From an uncultured Selenomonadaceae bacterium (GTDB taxonomy: Bacteria; Bacillota; Negativicutes; Selenomonadales; Selenomonadaceae), in assembly GCA_905236785.1 (NCBI GenBank), contig CAJOQC010000248.1:1-8427 (forward strand): DNA of 8,427 nucleotides, in the 5' to 3' direction. Numbering within the stretch: the first letter of the stretch is position 1; the number at the start of each line of letters is the position of its first letter. Below the pieces are notes generated by a model. That model was not told where the DNA came from, did not search any database, and worked only from the letters and a program-made list of their open reading frames with translations. A program made the position numbers and the translations under genes. Of the stretch, positions 5,378 through 8,427 are shown piece by piece.

Positions 5378-7789
5378 TCATCTTTCAACGAAAGTACTTA
5401 CTCGCAAGCCCTTGCCCCCCGCAGTGAAAACAATCGCGCCGTCTTTGTCGGTACGCAAAATTTTTGCCCCCGCGGCTTCAAATCTTTCCGTCACTTCCGC
5501 CCTCGGATGTCCGAAACTGTTGTACGCCCCCACGCAAAACACCGCATATTCCGGCGCTACAGCCTCAACAAACTTTTGTGAGCCGGAACCCGCCGAGCCA
5601 TGATGCCCCACCTGCAAAACCGTGCTTTTGGGGTCAATCCCCTTTCTTAGCAACACTTCTTCCTGCTCCTTTATTAAATCGCCGACAAAAAGAAAAGATA
5701 CGCCCCCGTAGGTCACGCGGTACACATTGGAAAGCTCGTTGCCGCCCCCCGTTCTTAACTCTGCCGTGGCGGGCGCAAAAAGTATTTCTACGGTCACGCC
5801 GTCAATTTCAAAAGTCGTGCCTTCCTGCGCCGTTATGAATTTTTCCTTTGGCGCATCGCCGGTTCTTATGCCCATGCCAAAAAGATATTCTTCCAACGGT
5901 TCATGCGCCGTTATCACCGCGCCCACGGGGATTTTGGCAAGCAACGCCCCCGCGCCCGCCGCATGGTCTTCGTGGGCATGAGTCAAAAATATAAAATCCA
6001 ATTTTCGCACTCCGTAATGAAGCAAATACGGAAGGTCAACCCGTTTGCCCACGTCGAAGTCGCCGCCCCGCACGCCTCCCGTATCAATCATAAAAGCATG
6101 GTTATGAGGCGTTTGCACCAATGCCGCCGCCCCTTGACCAACGTCGATAAAATGAACCTTTATCTCGTCGCCGTCGGTTATTTGTCGCGCCGCAAAAATC
6201 ACCGCCACAGCCGCCAAAGTTACGCCAAGGGGAAAAATATTGTTTCGCAAAAAGGCGCAGATTTTTCGCCGTCGTTGGTATTGTTGCAAAATGAAAACAA
6301 TAACGGCGTAATACCCAACCACCGCCGCCGAAGGCAAAGCGGGCGCGTACACCGACGCATAGGGAAAATTTGCGATTTTTTGCGCCGCGCCGTAAACAAG
6401 ACCCAACAGCAACGCATCAAAGGCAAACACCACTTGCCCCAAAATCGGCAACACCGCCGCCGCAATCCCCGCCAACAGGGCGACGACGATTATAATTTCC
6501 ACTATCGGCACAAGAATGGCGTTGGCCACAAAAGAGCTTAAAGAAACCATGTTAAAATGCCACGCCAACAATGGAAGGGAGGAAAGAGTTATCGCCGCCG
6601 TCATGGAAAACACCGTCATCAAAAATTTTACATGGCGCAAATTTTCCATCGCCTTTTGCAAGACCGGGGCAATAAAAACAAGCCCCGCCGTGGCCAAAAA
6701 AGACAGGCGAAAACTGATGTTAAAAAGAAGCAGCGGATTTATCATGAGCATAACAAGTGTGGTTATCGCCAATATTCGCCCCGCGTCCCTGTCGCGCCCC
6801 AAGCCTGCGGCGGCAAAAACCAACGTACCCATGACGGCGGCGCGAACAGCCGGCGGCACACACCCGGCGAGCATGGTATATACCGCAACGGCAAACACGG
6901 TAAGAAGTAACCGCAAATCTTTCGATAAACCCAACAAGCGGCCGAAAGCAACCACAAAAGCCGCAACCATGGTTATGTGAGAGCCGGACACAGACAATAT
7001 ATGAACAATTCCCGTGACGGTAAAAAACTCCGTAAGTTCCTCCTTCAACCCCCCATAGCCGCCAAAAAGCATGGCAAAAATCGCCGCCGCATCGCTTTTG
7101 CCCATGGCTTTTTCCATGGCCAGCATATAAGATGTTCGTATGTCGGCGATTTTGCGGCGAAAAAATTCGCCCTCCCTGCGCTCTGTTGTAATGCCCGCTT
7201 TGCCCGCAGAAAGGCTCGCCGTTATGCCTTGGCTCTTTAGGTGTTCTTTTATGTCAATTTGCCCCGGATTTTTATAGCCATGGGGCAGTTTTACCATGCC
7301 GCTTGCCCTTACCATGTCGCCTATTCGCGCCGGTTTCTCGTCATGGGGCGCGTAGAGATAAAAGCCGCCGGAAATATTTTTTTCGCCGTCTTTGGTTTTT
7401 ATCGCCGTCGCGTCAACAATATAACGAATCCTGCGCCGTCCGTCTTTAGCCTCAAAAATTTCCGGCGCATTGCGGACTTTGCCCACCACGGTCAATTCTT
7501 GCCCGTCAAAGCGGGAAATGTCGTTAGCGGGCAAAATATCCGCCGCGCTAAAGCGCAACGCTCCAAGCAAAAAAAAGGCCGCTCCGAAGGCGGCAAACAA
7601 ACGCGACAATTTTTCTTCGCGCCACATTGACAAAAGGGCGGCCATTATCGCCAAAACCGTCGGCAGAGCTACGGCAAGGGGCGAAACCGCCGGAAATATG
7701 TTCGTCTCCCGCGCCGCGAAAATCCCCGCCGCCATGGAAAAGGTCACGCCGTACAAAAAGCCGTCGCCGATGATAAGTTTCCTGTTCAC
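5378..7789 (-). CDS. comEC: DNA internalization channel protein ComEC/Rec2
   Basis: Inner-membrane channel that carries single-stranded DNA into the cytoplasm during natural transformation. At 803 residues it has the full three-part layout: an N-terminal region with membrane helices and an OB-like domain (about 1-200), the multi-helix competence domain (about 230-505) with the family signature HILSVSGSHIT at 263-273, and a C-terminal metallo-beta-lactamase-like domain (about 545-795). Metal-site motifs are intact: DVGQGAA at 549-555, HAHEDH at 604-609, GHHGS at 728-732 and GHP at 760-762, so the proposed nuclease activity on the non-transported strand is not visibly lost. The start is GTG at 7789, overlapping the comEA stop by four bases (GTGA); there is no strong ribosome site, so translation is probably coupled. 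No frameshift or internal stop is seen. Confidence 0.97.
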   Translation of the reverse strand: MNRKLIIGDGFLYGVTFSMAAGIFAARETNIFPAVSPLAVALPTVLAIMAALLSMWREEKLSRLFAAFGAAFFLLGALRFSAADILPANDISRFDGQELTVVGKVRNAPEIFEAKDGRRRIRYIVDATAIKTKDGEKNISGGFYLYAPHDEKPARIGDMVRASGMVKLPHGYKNPGQIDIKEHLKSQGITASLSAGKAGITTERREGEFFRRKIADIRTSYMLAMEKAMGKSDAAAIFAMLFGGYGGLKEELTEFFTVTGIVHILSVSGSHITMVAAFVVAFGRLLGLSKDLRLLLTVFAVAVYTMLAGCVPPAVRAAVMGTLVFAAAGLGRDRDAGRILAITTLVMLMINPLLLFNISFRLSFLATAGLVFIAPVLQKAMENLRHVKFLMTVFSMTAAITLSSLPLLAWHFNMVSLSSFVANAILVPIVEIIIVVALLAGIAAAVLPILGQVVFAFDALLLGLVYGAAQKIANFPYASVYAPALPSAAVVGYYAVIVFILQQYQRRRKICAFLRNNIFPLGVTLAAVAVIFAARQITDGDEIKVHFIDVGQGAAALVQTPHNHAFMIDTGGVRGGDFDVGKRVDLPYLLHYGVRKLDFIFLTHAHEDHAAGAGALLAKIPVGAVITAHEPLEEYLFGMGIRTGDAPKEKFITAQEGTTFEIDGVTVEILFAPATAELRTGGGNELSNVYRVTYGGVSFLFVGDLIKEQEEVLLRKGIDPKSTVLQVGHHGSAGSGSQKFVEAVAPEYAVFCVGAYNSFGHPRAEVTERFEAAGAKILRTDKDGAIVFTAGGKGLRVSTFVER

Positions 7790-8388
7790 GTTTCAATCAT
7801 GTCTTTCATTTTGGCAAATCTTCCTTCGCCTATGCCCCGTACTTTTTTTATGTCCTCAATGTCGGCAAATTTGCCGTTGTTGTTTCGGTATTCGACAATT
7901 TTCTTCGCCGTAACCGGCCCTACGCCGGGAAGTTTTTCAAGCTCTGCCTCGTCGGCGGTGTTGATGTTGATTTTGGCATTGACTTTGCTCGTTTTGGCGG
8001 ATTGCGGTTTAGTCGCCGGTTTCGGCGCGTCAGGGGGGGCAGCTTCTTTTTCTTTCGTCGGAACGGTTATTTGTTTGCCGTCTTTTAGGATTTCGGCAAG
8101 GTTTACTTTCTCTAAATCCGCCGTGGGCAAAAATCCGCCGCAAGCCTCCGCCGCATCCGCCGCCCGCGCTCCGTCGGCAAGAGTGACAACGCCGGGGTTA
8201 TTCACCGCTCCCGTGACGTAAACGGTAATTTTTGTTGGCTCTTTTTCGGGCGCGATATTTTTTTCGACGGACACGGCGGCTTTTGTGGCGGCCGTATCTT
8301 CCGTCGAATAAGCGTTATACACCGCGCTGCCTGCGCCCACCGTCGCCAGCACCGACAAAACTATCAAGGATTTTTTGTATATAGGCAT
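7786..8388 (-). CDS. comEA: Competence DNA-binding protein ComEA (SLBB plus helix-hairpin-helix)
   Basis: Membrane-anchored receptor that binds incoming double-stranded DNA and passes it to ComEC. In order: a basic N-terminus and one membrane segment or uncleaved signal (about 5-27), a charged linker, an SLBB domain (about 53-111; ITVYVTGAVNNPGVV start and QITVP end), a Pro/Ala/Lys-rich linker (112-139), and tandem helix-hairpin-helix motifs (140-198) with NINTADEAELEKLPGVGP and VRGIGEGR. The 200 residues match the usual Gram-positive-type architecture, in contrast to the short, SLBB-less ComEA of many proteobacteria. The ATG at 8388 has AGAGGG five bases upstream. It is the first gene of the visible cluster and is coupled to comEC by a four-base overlap. 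Confidence 0.96.
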   Translation of the reverse strand: MPIYKKSLIVLSVLATVGAGSAVYNAYSTEDTAATKAAVSVEKNIAPEKEPTKITVYVTGAVNNPGVVTLADGARAADAAEACGGFLPTADLEKVNLAEILKDGKQITVPTKEKEAAPPDAPKPATKPQSAKTSKVNAKININTADEAELEKLPGVGPVTAKKIVEYRNNNGKFADIEDIKKVRGIGEGRFAKMKDMIET

Positions 8389-8427
8389 AATTGCCCTCTT
8401 AAATAAGATAAAACAAATCGGTCACTG
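8389..8427 (-). promoter_or_regulatory. comEA leader with ribosome site; promoter not resolvable
   Basis: Only 39 bases precede comEA before the window ends. They contain the comEA ribosome site AGAGGG and an A/T-rich stretch (TTATCTTATTTAAG on the minus strand) that could hold a -10 element. The -35 region would lie at or past the edge, so a promoter cannot be confirmed. Confidence 0.3.

Noticed and set aside
4320..5381. 353-residue form of the polyprenyl synthase
   Set aside because: Extra N-terminal residues do not fit the family and a well-spaced ribosome site supports the TTG at 5288.
5903..6541. 212-residue plus-strand open frame rich in His and Arg
   Set aside because: Antisense to the comEC competence and nuclease domains; basic low-complexity translation typical of a shadow frame.

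Overview
All the genes recognised in this window lie on the minus strand and are packed head to tail, with gaps of 0 to 30 bases except one of 89. Read in the direction of transcription (high to low coordinates) the order is comEA, comEC, a long-chain polyprenyl diphosphate synthase, a TatB-length tatA paralog, tatA, tatC, two adenine DNA methyltransferases, and the N-terminal 339 codons of a FokI-like type IIS restriction endonuclease that runs off the left edge. No tRNA, rRNA, CRISPR array, transposase or convincing terminator was seen.

The right two thirds (about 2934-8388) look like chromosomal housekeeping genes: DNA uptake (ComEA binds DNA, ComEC is the membrane channel), a prenyl chain for a respiratory quinone or cell-wall lipid carrier, and the twin-arginine export system (TatA, TatA/TatB-like, TatC). 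Gene content and start-codon usage suggest a Firmicutes-lineage bacterium. The polyprenyl synthase-tatA-tatC neighbourhood makes me think of Negativicutes, but that is a low-confidence guess. These genes are rich in GCC and GCG codons.

The left third (1-2903) is a restriction-modification module of visibly different base composition. Sampled 60-base lines give 32 to 45% G+C here against 58 to 63% in tatC and comEC. The endonuclease fragment aligns, from memory, along its whole visible length with the DNA-recognition part of FokI (site GGATG, cut 9/13). It keeps residues reported to contact that site. The two methyltransferases, 343 and 281 residues, together nearly match the length of the single fused FokI methyltransferase (about 647). 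The module therefore looks like a FokI-type system in which the two methylase halves are separate, translationally coupled genes, placed directly after tatC.

Other points of note are a probable TTG start for the polyprenyl synthase, with a consensus -10 box and a perfect 10-base palindrome just upstream, and a lower density of GGATG sites in the resident genes than in the R-M module. The cleavage domain of the endonuclease lies outside the window, so its activity cannot be judged here.
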